This document shows positions 33,569 to 46,000 of a DNA stretch of 64,000 nt, piece after piece. Within the stretch, counting starts at the first letter, position 1. Each line of letters opens with the position of its first letter. The translations under genes and the position numbers were made by a program. The notes below the pieces were generated by a model. It saw only the letters and a program-made list of their open reading frames with translations, had not been told where the DNA came from and searched no databases. The stretch is from Phlegmacium glaucopus (Eukaryota; Basidiomycota; Agaricomycetes; Agaricales; Cortinariaceae): the NCBI GenBank assembly GCA_015039465.1, contig MU130696.1, forward strand, positions 310,001 to 374,000. The letters are read 5' to 3'.

Positions 33569-34827
33569 CACTCCTGCAAGCCACCAATTCTGCAGGATTG
33601 TTAAGTTTGAGAATTCTATTCCAGAGTATCAGACAGAGTTTGAATGGAACAGAACCACGGAACGGATAAGGACTTCAGCCTCAGCATATATGCTGTGCTG
33701 CCCTAAACCTTCATGTCCTAATTTTGGAGTAGGAACAGAACAGAGTGAAACCAGAAGTTGCAGGGACTTAGAGGAAGAATAGGAGGAGGAAACTAAGTTG
33801 ATATTCGAAACTAAGGAAAACATACAAGCTTCAAGTACTTAAATAATAAAGGGAATAGCAACTGAAATATTGAAGATAAATATAAAGTGCTGCGTTTTGC
33901 TCCTGGAAAATCCTGCATTCCTGGGTGAATAATCCATAGCTGGTGTGCTGACTGATAGTGGGAAAGTGATGACAAAGAAATAGTTGTTATGGCAAAGATG
34001 TGGCAATGGGTTTGGAGTAACATCGGAAGAGCCGGAATGATACGGAGAAGTCTCAGAGTGGGACGAAGGAAGAGTAGATCTGGATACAAGGGAAAGTACT
34101 GGAAGGGAGTACAGACTACCGGAGACAACTCCGATGGAGCTGGACCGGAGTAACATATAACAGAATGTAACAAGGATGCAGAATTGATGCAAAATGTAAT
34201 GCAGGATCATAGAAATCTGCATTTAGCAGAATAATTAATTCTTAAATAATTCTGCCGAGATGCAAAAAACAATTAAAATCCAGCCAGATTTAGAAATTCT
34301 GCCTCAATTTTACTTTTGGTACAAATTTTACTTTTGCATGAATTCTGCAACAATCAGAATTTGATTAGAATGTAAGATTCTACCTTAATTTCACAAGATG
34401 CAGAATTTATCAAGAATGATAAATTCTCAATGGATTTAACAAACTGCAAAATGTTGTCAGAATTCATTATTCTGCATTTTGCAGAATTGATCCTGTAGTC
34501 AGGGGCAAAATGCAGAATGATGAATTCTGACAACATTTTGCAGTTTGCAAAATCCATTGAATGATAAATTCTGCATCTTGTGAAATTAAGGTAGAATCTT
34601 ACATTCTAATCAAATTCTGATTGTTGCAGAATTCATGCAAAAGTAAAATTTGTACCAAAAGTAAAATTGAGGCAGAATTTCTAAAATCTGGCTGGATTTT
34701 AATTGTTTTTTGCATCTCGGCAGAATTATTTAAGAATTAATTATTCTGCTAAATGCAGATTTTTATGATCCTGCATTACATTTTGCATCGATTCTGCATC
34801 CTGCAGAATCAGTGGCTTCCAGGAGTG
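33569..34827. mobile_element. Palindromic foldback element (TGCAGAAT words)
   Basis: Termini CACTCCTGCAAGCCAC (33569) and CACTCCTGGAAGCCAC (inverse, ending 34827) open arms that are inverted over almost their whole length. The visible arms 34174-34482 and 34505-34801 enclose a spacer of about 22 bases. The words ATTCTGCA/TGCAGAAT recur throughout. A family A solo LTR (33599-34172) is inserted near the left end; without it the element is about 680 bp. No open frame. A transcript would fold into a hairpin of about 300 bp. Confidence 0.82.
33599..34172 (-). mobile_element. Solo LTR, family A, copy 3
   Basis: A 574-bp inverted copy. On the minus strand it reads TGTTACATTCTG to CTTAACA. Perfect 5-bp duplication AGGAT (33594-33598 and 34173-34177). 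The target was the terminal arm of the foldback element, whose arm sequence continues correctly across the site when the LTR is removed. Confidence 0.88.
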
Positions 34828-34871
34828 AGAGGTTCCTTTTTGCACATCTCATGTGACGGCCTGTCACAAGT

Positions 34872-36129
34872 CTAGTTACCGTTGGTCCGAGCAGCTAAAC
34901 GTATTTGTTCAATTCGAGACATTTTTTCTGCGCTAACCACGTTGACCTCATAGCCATACTTATCTCTTAGCTTGTATAGCTCCTGTACGAGTTTGTCGTG
35001 GTCAGCTGGTATTAACAGTCGACCCCATCCTTGTCTCGAAATATACGTTATGACCGGAGTAGCAGTTGTGCCACTCCCAACAGTGGGATCGACACCGGCA
35101 AACTGGATGACATTATTCCGTATGGGCATCCACCAACTTGTGCTTCCTGGAAGAGCAAAAGCGGAGGCAGCCGTACGTTGGAAACGGACAAAGTTGAAAG
35201 AGTGCATTGCAGCCGAACGATCTGCGACGAGGACGCGGTCAAAGACGAACGCTTTACCCATCTCGGCACGATCCCGCCAGTCGTCGATGAATTCCATGGT
35301 AGCGGACGGGAAGGAGGATCGGAGGACCCATTGATTCATATTGGCGTAGTCTTGCCATTGAACGTTATTTAGATGAGTGAAGAGGATTCGACGTAAAGGT
35401 GGGAGGGTAGTATTGCCTTCAGTGGATATGGATAGGTCTAGTGAGGCGTATGTGCGCCAAAAACCGTACCATAGTTCGGCAGACCAATGAAAGTAATGAG
35501 TGATGCTGTCGGAGAAAGGGGGTTGTTAATTGAGTTTGGCTATTATAATAGAATGAGAATAACAGACAATTGTACTGGGTCATTTACAAGAAACTGGTAC
35601 GAAAAATAATCAGCGGTTGGTAGTCAAAGTGGTTAAAGGATTAATTGAACGCACTGTCATACCATCGATGGTTTCAACGCCTGTCCCGAAAAGTTGTTTA
35701 GCTTGTTTTGAGCCAATGACGCGAATCTCTTTGTCTGTTGGCAGACGCAATGGTTCATTCTCCTTCCCTGGTTTAATAAAGCTGCCTTTGGAGTAGATTA
35801 AACTCAGATCAGGGATCGTTGAAGGACGGTCAGAGACTATGTAAACGACCCCATTGAGGATGTATAGTTTATCGAAAATAGTCCATCCTGAATGGTGTAA
35901 GTGTGATAGAGATGTATTAGAAGAAACAGATATACTGACCTGGGACATGGGCGACTATTGTTGTTTCTGGAACAGGTGGAGATTTCCAGGTAGTATTAAG
36001 GATTGTATCGAAAGTTGGACTAGAAAAGAGAGGCCTTGACGGTTCATGTAAATTTGAAAGAGAGACTAGAAAAAAGAGAAGAATTATGAGGATGAGGACC
36101 TCTCTCCTCGTTGGTGGTGCTGGAGCCAT
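34872..36129 (-). pseudogene. GT61 glycosyltransferase, C-terminus missing
   Basis: Type II membrane protein of glycosyltransferase family 61 (DUF563). The ATG at 36129 begins MAPAPPTRREVLILIILLFF, a short cytosolic tail and signal anchor. Later exons give VPGWTIFDKLYILNGVVYIV, HYFHWSAELWYGFWRTYASL, TMEFIDDWRDRAEMGKAFVF, DRVLVADRSAAMHS and WGRLLIPADHDKLVQEL. They stop at MSRIEQIRLAARTNGN, TAG 34872. Family members normally continue about 100 residues with a GVHGNGLTH-type motif, which I do not find. The end reads AAC-G|GTAACT, a usable splice donor, so the foldback element (ending 34827) may lie in an intron and the last exons may have been lost in the repeat island. The start lies only 47 bases after the CWF19 stop codon on the same strand. 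Confidence 0.75.
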
Positions 36130-36176
36130 AATAACTCTGAAATGTCACAAAAGTATTACAATATATGTGTCGCTTG

Positions 36177-39039
36177 TCACGTAATCATCCCAGTCCAGTC
36201 AAACTTTAAATACTTTTTCTTAAATTCAACTGTCCGACTCTCGTTCATCCTGAAATCAACTCTCTTGGGTCGTCGCCATCGTCGCGCCTCAATATCAAGA
36301 ACATTTCCAATAATCTCCCCTGCAAAATAACTACAAGTCGTCAATACAAGTTCCAAATACCAAGCAGTCTTTACTCACAATGGAAATTCACCGCCACCTT
36401 TCTCCCCTTCTTCTAGTCCATCCTCATCTTGAGCATCTGCAGCACCTTCTATTACGTGTCCATAACCCTTCTCCCCTTTATGGTCAAACTGTACCATAAA
36501 GTACGGCAAGTGCGGCACCATGGCCCTTCGGAATCCACCAGGCCTGGCCGAAAAGTCAATCACTTTCTTGTGCTGCGACCACTCGGCCTCTGAGGCCAAT
36601 ATTGATTCCTGAAACCTTGTAAGTCTTGAAGAAAGACAAAAGGCTCATCCTCACCTTGAAATAACCAGGTATCAAGTCAAATTGGCTCCAAGGCATCGGC
36701 ACACATTCAATACACGTATGCTTCTGTCTCTTTAATGATATCACTGTTTCAAAGAACACCACCCCCTGGTCTTCTTCGGCAAACATACGCATTAGGCATT
36801 TCATAAAGTTCTGCCGAAGAATTAGGATGGGCGGCCATTATAAATTAGAGGAATAAACATACTCGAGTTTCTTCCCATACATCATCATCAGCTTCCAACA
36901 TATTCAAATGATGTTGGATTGGCACTATCAAACAGTGTCCCTTGACTAGTTCTTCGGTCAGCGTGCACGATAGATATACCCGTGTTCCCGTAGCAATGAT
37001 AGCAGCTTTCGGTGGCGAGTCGTCTTCTCCGTAGCAAAAGTTACATGACGATAATGCCTTTTGAGTTCGTTTGTAGTCTGATGGTCATTTAATATTATGA
37101 CTGTCAGTTTATCTGAAAAGCTCACCGTGAATGGCAAATTGACGTTTCATGGCGTCGGAACGCATCTTTTGACGGCCCAGTTTCTCAGCATTGTCATCAA
37201 TGTAGTCAAGATCATTCTAGTAATGAGGTTTTTAACATTTTTCGCAATAGCCTACAGTGGAAAGCTGCTCACCTGGAACTTTCCATCCCCCATGATAGCA
37301 CGCGCATATTGCACATCCAGGTCTTTTTGATCAGCCATACCAGCGCCTAACCTTTCCTGACGCAGCATTTCTCCCAACGTCAATGTGTCGTCGTCTGCAT
37401 TGATCCGGATAACTTCGCCAGTTTTGCGATCGTGTGTCTCGAACTAGAAACGCTCTCTGTCACTGCATGAAAACAAGTACAATAATATAGAAAACGCACC
37501 TTTTCTTTCTTCTTTCTGTTTCCAGCTGGAATTTGACCATCGTCTTTGCCATGCCCAACATCGTACATCCTACCTCTCCCATCCAAAGTCGGTAATACTT
37601 CGACTTTCGTCCGAATACCCCCTTCCTCTGCGCCATGGACTTTCCTAGCTTCAGCTTCATATTCTTTTTCCAGCTTCTCTGCGTCAGGCATTCCCATAAG
37701 TCTCGCGCGTAGCACCTTGGCTTGTAGTTTATTCAATGAAGAAGGCGACAACGCTCTTGAACGTGAACCAGAAGCAGCTGGAGGGGTCATCACCGATGGA
37801 ATGGGGGTGTGTGACTGAGCTAGCGGAGACCCCGCTTGAGAAGGTAAACGCAGAGAGTCGAGACGTTTATTGGCAGGTGCACGAGCCATTCCCGAAGGTG
37901 GCGATGGCGTTGAAGGATTGCTCTCCGGCATGCCACCTGGCCGACGAAACGAAGAACTACGGCTAGATCCACCACTCCCTCTTACATCCGTAAACATAAG
38001 TCGTTTCTCCCCATCTTTGCTGAAATGGCTCGGCCTATCCGTCCCACGACCTCGATCACGTTCATGATCACCACGTCTGCCTTCTCGTTCGTCGAGGATT
38101 CTTCGTTCTTTCCTGGCTTCTTCGAAAGCTTGTAGAGAACCGAACCTGTCTGCGCCGACCTCCTCGACAGGGAGACCTTCCTCTTCTGCCGCTTCGTAGA
38201 CGCGACGTAGACGCATCATGCGCCACTGTGAACCGGGGCCGCCAGGGGTAAATGAAGGAGGAGACGTAGGTGGTTCGTCAAAGTCGATTGGTCGACCTTC
38301 TTTGAGGTCTTGGTTGAGTTCTCTCGAGCTGATTAAAGGCTTTAATATCACCGGCGATTAATATATAGCGCAAATCAGAGAGAGAGAGGCACACAGACTT
38401 TGTCGGGATTTGGTTTTTCTGGCTTGGGTTTTTTTTTCCTCTCCGTTCCCAGACTTGAAAAGAAATCAACTCCACCACTTGTAGTTCGTGAGTCTCCCGA
38501 AGGCTCTCCATAGTCTTCGGTAAGTGATTCGTTCGTGGGTGATGGTGCTGACCTTCCATGACTCTTTTGTTGATATTGGACGTCGGCAGGCATTACAGGT
38601 GTAGATGTGGGCATTAACATCCATTCATCGCGTTTCAGTGCAGTTTCAGTATTAATGGCATGAGGTAGGGATACTGAAGATGATTCAGTACCAGCTGTAG
38701 AGGTTAGTTCAAGACTCTCCGCTGTTGGAATATCCGCTGTTAAAATCTGGTTTCAAGATGAATGAACATCAAGATAATGTTGAGGGATCAATCGTCACGC
38801 ACCCGTTCTCCATCCATATCAATATCTTTCTCGACCCACAGTTTTTCATCCCCATCGTCGTCCACAATGTTGACTTTACTCTCGTCCTTGTCCCGTTTAC
38901 GATGTTTATGTTTTCGGTGTCTGTCCGCATCATCGTGGTCGTCATGTTTGCGTCGTTTTTTGTGTTTTCTGTCTGGGTCTTTGTCTCTGTGCTTTTCATG
39001 TTTGCTGGAATGCTTTTCAGTCGAGTCGCCTTTGCCCAT
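36177..39039 (-). CDS. CWF19: CWF19/CwfJ spliceosome-associated protein
   Basis: Homologue of S. pombe Cwf19 and human CWF19L2, which bind late spliceosomes and act with the lariat debranching machinery. The ATG at 39039 starts MGKGDSTEKHSSKHEKH and a long Lys/Arg/Asp/His-rich tract. The next exons carry RELNQDLKEGRPIDFDEPP and GSQWRMMRLRRVYEAAEEEG, conserved in fungal CWF19. Then come KVEVLPTLDGRGRMYDVGHG and GEMLRQERLGAGMADQKDLD. The CwfJ C-terminal domain 1 has CNFCYGEDDSPPKAAIIATG and GHCLIVPIQHHLNMLEADDD (HIT-like, with HxH). Domain 2 ends RRWRRPKRVDFRMNESRTV and a final FDWTGMIT. About nine exons. Divergent from EFL1 with about 128 bases between starts. An upstream TTG-initiated frame is not used. 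Confidence 0.9.
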
Positions 39040-39167
39040 GTATAAATCAAGTTTGAGCTCTGAGCTCAAGTTGCTGGACTGAGTTTATAATAATAAGTCG
39101 GCAGGATTGATCCGTATCTAATCCGACTTCCCGAGTCTTGACTCAGACCCGCCTCAGATCTTTGACC
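39040..39167. promoter_or_regulatory. Shared CWF19/EFL1 divergent promoter region
   Basis: 128 bases between divergent starts of a splicing factor and a ribosome-biogenesis factor. No clear TATA box; a GAGCTCTGAGCTC dyad lies at about 39056-39068. Inferred from layout. Confidence 0.35.
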
Positions 39168-42100
39168 ATGGACGCCATCCTCGACGCTTTCAACGTCCGC
39201 ATTATCACAACCCTAGGCCATGTAGACCATGGTAAAACAACACTCATGGACGCTCTACTCGCTGCAAACAACATTATATCACCTAGGATGGCTGGAAAAA
39301 TGAGATACCTGGACAGCCGAGAAGATGAACAAGAGCGAGGGATTACGATGGAGAGTAGTGCTATTTCCCTAAAATTCCAAGTCATGAATCGGGATGCGAA
39401 TGGAGGTCCGTTTTTTGTATTAATTAATTGTGGATTATAGCTAGACAGAACAAAGATCAGAAAAACTGCCAAAAAATTATGTCGTTAATATGATTGACAC
39501 ACCTGGACATGTCGATTTTTCCAGTGAGGTTTCTACGGCTTCGAGATTGTGTGATGGAGCTTTGGTATTGGTGGATGTTGTAGAAGGGGTTTGCACCCAG
39601 GTTTGTGTTATGATCGTATCTTCTTTCACCATCCAGCCTTCCTAACGTCGGTTACATCAAGACTATAGCAGTGCTTAGACAGGCATGGAATGATCGTCTA
39701 CGGCCTATACTTGTAATAAACAAGATGGACCGTCTGATCACAGAACTAAAATTAGCACCAGTGGAGGCGTATCACCATCTTGCCCGGCTAATCGAGCAAG
39801 TCAACGCTGTCATGGGAGGTTTCTTCGCGTCGGAGAGAATGGAAGATGACTTGCGGTGGAGAGAAGAGCGCGAACGTCGACTAGCGGAGAAGAAAGCAGC
39901 CCACGCGGACGAAACCGACGCAAACGTGAACGAAATCGATGAATTTCAAGAAAAAGACGACGAGGATATATACTTCGCGCCTGAGAAAGGCAATGTCATC
40001 TTCGCGTCTGCAATCGATGGTTGGGGCTTCCGCATCGGCAAGTTTGCGCAGCTGTATTCGCAAAAACTAGGCATGAGGGAAGCTAGTCTTCGAAGAGTGC
40101 TATGGGGCGATTTCTTCCTTGATCCAAAAACAAAGAAGGTGATAAGTTATAAGCACCTTCGAGGCCGCGCCCTCAAACCACTCTTCGTGCAATTCGTGCT
40201 CGAAAATCTTTGGGCTGTATATGATGCGGTGGTCATAAACCCGTAAGTGTCGAGAACTTATTGATCAAGTTTAGCTCCGCTGACATCTCAACATTTCATT
40301 CAGCAATCCGGATAAAGTGGTGAAGATTGTCGCGGCTCTAGCTCTCAAAATTCCTCCTCGAGACCTCAAATCCAAGGATACTCGACACCTCCTTTCACTC
40401 ATCTTCACCCAATGGCTTTCTTTGTCGACATGTATTATACAAACTGTTATCGACATCGTTCCTGCTCCGCCAATTGCACAAGCTACAAGGATTCCAAAAA
40501 TGTTATATCCGGACCTTTATGAAACTACTCTGCAACCGAAAAACAAATTGGAGGAAGATTTGTATGCATCTAAATTCGCTCCCGAGGCTTGCGTTGTTGC
40601 ATATGTCAGCAAGATGTTCGCAGTCTCTGCTAAATATTTGCCTGAAAATAAAAAGAAGGCTTTGTCGGCCGAGGAGATGAGAATGAAAGCTCGAGAAGCA
40701 AGGATTGCAAGGGAGGCCGAGCCTCTTGCTAATGAACTATCTACTCTCTCGATCGTCGATCACGCTCCTGACCTAAAACCCTCAGACACGCAGGACGATG
40801 CCAAGGACAATGATCTTGAGGTTGTTCTTGGATTCGCTAGACTATACTCTGGAACGATACGTGTGGGTAGCTCGGTATACGCCGTCCTCCCTAAATATAT
40901 CCCAGGACTGGGGCCAACTCAATCAAGCAACGCGAAATATCTACTCACAGTAAACGTCGAAGGACTCTACGTTATGATGGGACGTGAATTAATATCCGTA
41001 CAACAAGTACGCGCAGGGAACATATTTGCTATTAAAGGTCTTGAATCCAAAGTATGGAGGAGTGCTACGCTTTGCAGCCCCGAAGAGACTGGCATAGGTG
41101 AAGACCCCGATCCGGTTAGACAGAAGGATTGCCTCATAAATTTGGGAGCAGTGAATCGAATGGTATGCTTTCATCTATCCGGAGATGTTCATATTATCAC
41201 GTCTGGAACAGGCAGCACCTATTGTCCGCGTCGCTTTGGAACCTGTCAGACCAGTCGACATGCCGAAGCTTGTCAATGGCTTAAAGCTCCTCAGTCAGTC
41301 CGACCCATGTGTGGAAACCTTCCAGCAGCAAACTGGAGAACACGTCATCTTAACTGCTGGCGAACTTCATCTGGAAGTGTGTAATTCTAGAACATTCTTT
41401 CTTCTGCTTTCAAAAATACTGACTGCTTCCCGGATAGCGTTGCTTGAAGGATTTGCGAGAGCGATTTGCTCGAGTTGAGATCCAAGCATCAAAACCTATT
41501 GTACCTTTCCGTGAGACAGCCGTTAAGGCACCTGGTATGTTTTCCTTTCCACCATATGACAGAAACCTATTCAGACGTCGTCAGAAATGGCACCCATCAA
41601 AACCCCCAATGCGGCTCGTGGTACGATGCGAGGTTCAAGCGCACATCAAGTTGTGACTTTCACTGTACGAGCGACCCCAATCCCATCCATAGTCCTTGAT
41701 TTTATCCTTGAGAACCTCACGGCTTTGAAAGCCCTCATTCGCGATAAAAGGGACCAACATTTAGAGGAAGAAGAGCAGGATGTAGACCTGCATGGAGACG
41801 TCATCCGAAAATCAACGATTAGTCCCGATCAATTCTGGGATGTTTTTGCGGAGAAATGTAAAGATGTCGGAGGTGATTGGGAAGGCGTCGCTGCCAAGAC
41901 GTGGGCATTTGGTCCTCAAAACTCAAGCGGCTGCTTGCTAATAGATGCAAGAAAGTCCAAGGCAACCGCATCGTTGGTATTTTCCCCCAAATCAAAGGGG
42001 CTCCTCTGATTTGATAACTCTGATCATAGGTTGAAACATCGCCTTGAGCGAACGAAAGTAGATGAGGGAATGGTAGAGATCGATAAAGCCATCCGCGATT

Positions 42101-42956
42101 TTAATAATCATATAGAAACAGGTTTCCAGCTCGCTACCTTCCAAGGTCCTCTTTGTGCGGAACCTGTGGAGGGTATGGCATATTTTGTAGAGGAAGTAGA
42201 GATCGATATAAAAAGTCTCGAAAGAGAAATAGGTCAGTCTCAAGGCAAACCAATATGTTGTTAAATTGACCTTAAACTATCTTAGAACAAAACAGGATGT
42301 CGCAAATAACTGGATCCTTGATATCCTCTTTCAAGGATGCGTGCAGAAACGCACTGTTAGACTGGTCCCCAAGGTTATTACTTGCTATGTATTCATGCGA
42401 AATTCAGGCTTCTAGTAGGTTTCATTCTTTCTATGTTTGTATCCTCTCTTTATCGCCCGTAGCCGATGTTCTAGGCAAAGTCTATGGCGTCGTAGCTAAA
42501 CGGCGTGGTCGCATCGTGGCGGAGGAGATGAAAGAAGGGACATCCTTTTTTAATGTTTCTGCGCGCCTTCCAGTTGTGGAAAGCTTCGGTTTTGCAGATG
42601 GTCCGTTTAAATAATCATTTCAGTTAAGCATCGCTACTCACATACGTTCGACCAAAACAGATATCCGAACTCGTACTTCGGGTGCTGCCAGCCCACAGCT
42701 GATCTTCAGTGGGTATGTTGGAGTCCCACTTCTCCACTCGTCAGCATGCTTACCCAAAACCCTTAGCTATGAACTCCTTGACCAGGATCCGTTCTGGGTA
42801 CCGACTACAGAAGAAGAGCTCGAGGACCTGGGAGAAAAGGCAGATCGTTCAAACATTGCCAAAGGGTATATGGATAGTGTACGAGACCGGAAGGGGATGT
42901 TTGTCGATCGCAAGATAGTGGAGTTTGCTGAGAAGCAGAGAACCCTGAAAAGATAA
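39168..42956 (+). CDS. EFL1: Elongation factor-like GTPase EFL1/RIA1
   Basis: Cytosolic EF-2-like GTPase that, with SBDS/Sdo1, releases Tif6/eIF6 from pre-60S ribosomal subunits. The ATG at 39168 gives [20 protein letters not shown] with P-loop [10 protein letters not shown], switch region [18 protein letters not shown]3 [20 protein letters not shown] and G4 [10 protein letters not shown]. An EFL1-typical insertion rich in Glu/Arg ([19 protein letters not shown]...) lies in the G domain. [20 protein letters not shown] follows, then the domain II stretch [38 protein letters not shown], the domain III block [16 protein letters not shown], and later [20 protein letters not shown]. The C-terminus is [17 protein letters not shown] at 42954-42956. 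At least eight introns. It lacks an EF-2 diphthamide-loop signature, as EFL1 should. Confidence 0.93.
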
Positions 42957-43069
42957 ATGTTATCTATTAGAATAATGAAATCATCAATCGTATCCTATGG
43001 CGTTGACGTTTAGTATTTATTATAAATACAAAAATACAAAATAATACAATCAGAAGTCCCAGAATACCA

Positions 43070-46000
43070 CTACAGAAAGCCACTTTCCTGCAACAATCTT
43101 GCCATCTTTTCGTCTTCCCGCTCTCTAGGCTCTAGCTCAAGACTAAGTGCCCAGAAACGTTCTCCTGATGCCCGAGTATCCCTATGCTGGTTCAAATGCT
43201 CGTTGATGTAAGCAATGACAGATGGTAAAGGTTGGAAATTGAACGTCTGTGCTTGCCATCGTTTAATGTCATTGATAACTTCCGAAGCTTTTTGGCGTTT
43301 GCGAAAATTGACCAAATTGCCAGGTAAATTGTCAGGATTTCCATCCTGAATGAATTGGAGCGTTGAAAGGAAAACACCTATAAAGTAATATGTTAAGATA
43401 CCAACTATAAGTCTCAGCGGAAGAACAGACCGATGAATGGGACACAAGGTGGATTCACATTGGCCATCAGTTGTCTGTACTTAGTAAAGTTTTTGTTGCT
43501 ATCGATCGTCATCTCACATGCCCCAAACTGTGCCATAGACCGTTGGTTAACTTGCTCCCATGTTCGTTTTAATCGTCGGATAGGGGGCGTATTTAGACCG
43601 GACGTAATGGCGATCATCGTCGAGAAATTGTTCAAGGTTCGGCAACGCTAACAAAATGACGTTAGCCAGCTGGAAATTATTTACCTGGTCAGTGTGAAGA
43701 ACTCACATCAGCAACACTGATCAAGTATTTTACTGTCTGTGCTCGTCGACGTGAATCGGTCTTGCTCAAGACAGACTCCGCTACCCAATCTGCAATCTAT
43801 GATTTGATGGCGTGACAAACTGTGGATTTAAAATAAAAATGGCAACTTACACGATTGCTGGTCTGGATGACAGTCGTAATGTTATCCACATTTTCTGTCC
43901 TTTGCTCCCGAGAACGCTGAAGGCACTCCATAGGCTTGATTTTCTGGTAAAGTTGACTTTCCAAGATAGTGAGCTGACGAGCCAATTCCAGGGGTTCAAT
44001 ATCAACAAGTTTCAGTTGTTTGCTATACTTGGGGACAATGGGCGGCGGTGGGGGTCCCAGGCTGGTGTTAATCATTGTTTTGACGCCATCCCCTCCTCGT
44101 TGCTGCAATCAACCAGTTTAGTTGACGCTACACCACATGCCACAAAAAGGGAAGGTGCATACCGCTCTCTCTATCAGTATCAAAAGTTGCTTCGCCGCAG
44201 CAAATGTTGATACACCATCCGTGGATATAAATTCTTTCATTCGGTCTAGGATATAGAGGTCTTCCTTCTCGAGGACGTCGTCGTCGACAATCATAGACTT
44301 GAGTGTATTCAGAACGCTAAAGGTACAAAATTAGTAAACTGCTGACCGGTAGACAGTGATAGAGAGAGAAAAAGCGTAACTGACCGCACTTGAATTACGT
44401 GTTGCTTCAGCTTGGCCCAATCCTCTCGTTCTAACTGTGTTAAGTTTTCAGGTGGTCGGATGCGAAAACGGGCGACGAGGAGATCAAACACTTCATCAAG
44501 GGTCGTAAAGGATTTGTAAGTCATAAGGAAAGCTTTTCCAAAGGTGGGATCAGAAGCTTGTTCATGAGCTGTAAGTCGTTCAACGAGCGCCGGAACGGTT
44601 CCCCCACGAACAGAACCATCTGCATCGATGAGGATGTCGGTATGTAGATAACTAGGTCGCAGATACCAAGGCTGGAGGTCAGCCGCCACTTTATCGGCAT
44701 ATTCTTGACCCAAAAGCCTTTGTAGTTTGTTAACAACGGATGGGCGTGAGGGTTTCGCAACGAGAGCTAAGTAATCAAAAATTAGAGGCGTTCAATATTG
44801 AGGATACGACAAAGCTTTACTTTCGTCATCAAAAAGGGGACCATCGTTATTTTCCTGAATATCCTTTGAGGAATTAGAAATAAGAGTTGCATCGAGAGAA
44901 GCCTGCGAGTCGCGTATAGGGACTGTGGTTGCAGCGTCTTGGACGGTTTGGGCATTCGCCAGAGTCCGGTCATAGGATAAGTCCACTTTTTTGATCCCTG
45001 GTCTATTGAAAGCAACTTCCATATCCACGACACCCTCATTTTCGGAATGATAAGTATCTGCCGACTTTGAAGCATGTATAGCACCACCAAAGTGGTCGTT
45101 GATAACACTAAGACGCGACATTCGCCATTCGATAGATCCGTTGTAGTCACCCTGTGCCACATCTGCCTGCTCGTGACCAACCGATAGAAGGCCCTCAAAG
45201 GTCTGCTTGACTGACTTTAGGTTTGCGCTGATAGACGAAGATAGGCTATCCAAGAGATCATATGATTCTTCTCGTTCGCCTCTTGATAGACTACGGTCTC
45301 CATCATAAAGGCCTTGGGCAGTCATGAGGAGTGCAGAACTGTCATCGTAGATGGCCTGAACGACTGCCTCGAGGCTTCTGACCAGACGTCTCGCATTCTC
45401 TACGGACCGTGTATAATGGTCATCTGCAGTAACATTTCCGGCTTGACGAATTCCATCAATGTCGACGTGCCGAGCCACATGAATGTCAGCGATTATGGAG
45501 AGAAAGGCCGAGATATGGGTGACTAGCTCCTGTACGCGAGAGCGAACTTGTTGCACTACAAAGAGATATCAATATCTATGGTATAAATACGGAAGAGTTA
45601 CTGACCCGAATGATCTGTAGTAGATCTGAGGGCTTGACCCAAAGCAACAAAGTCAGTTTGCAATTGATCTAAAAACGGCTTGATTTCCGTCACAGCTTCT
45701 GTTCCAAGGGCCTTTTGTGGCATCCTCCCTTCGTCCTCCAACGAAACGAAGCCGTAACCCTTCCAACTGCCCGCCGCACCTGCCCCAACAAGCCCCATGC
45801 CAATATTGGACGTCGTGAAAACACCTTGTAATCGTTTAGGGACACTTGGATCGGATTTATTATGTTGATTGCGCTGGACCTCTAGAACAAATGAGAGAAC
45901 GGCTTTTTCAAGCTCTTCTGAATCAGTTTCAATTCGATTGAGCGTGTCGGCTAGCTGAGAGCCTGAATCATATTGCATGGCGCGGGCACTGAGGACGAGA

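Noticed and set aside
38725..39082. Plus-strand frames with Ser/Phe/Val-rich, membrane-like sequence
   Set aside because: Antisense shadow of the Lys/Asp/His-rich N-terminus of CWF19.
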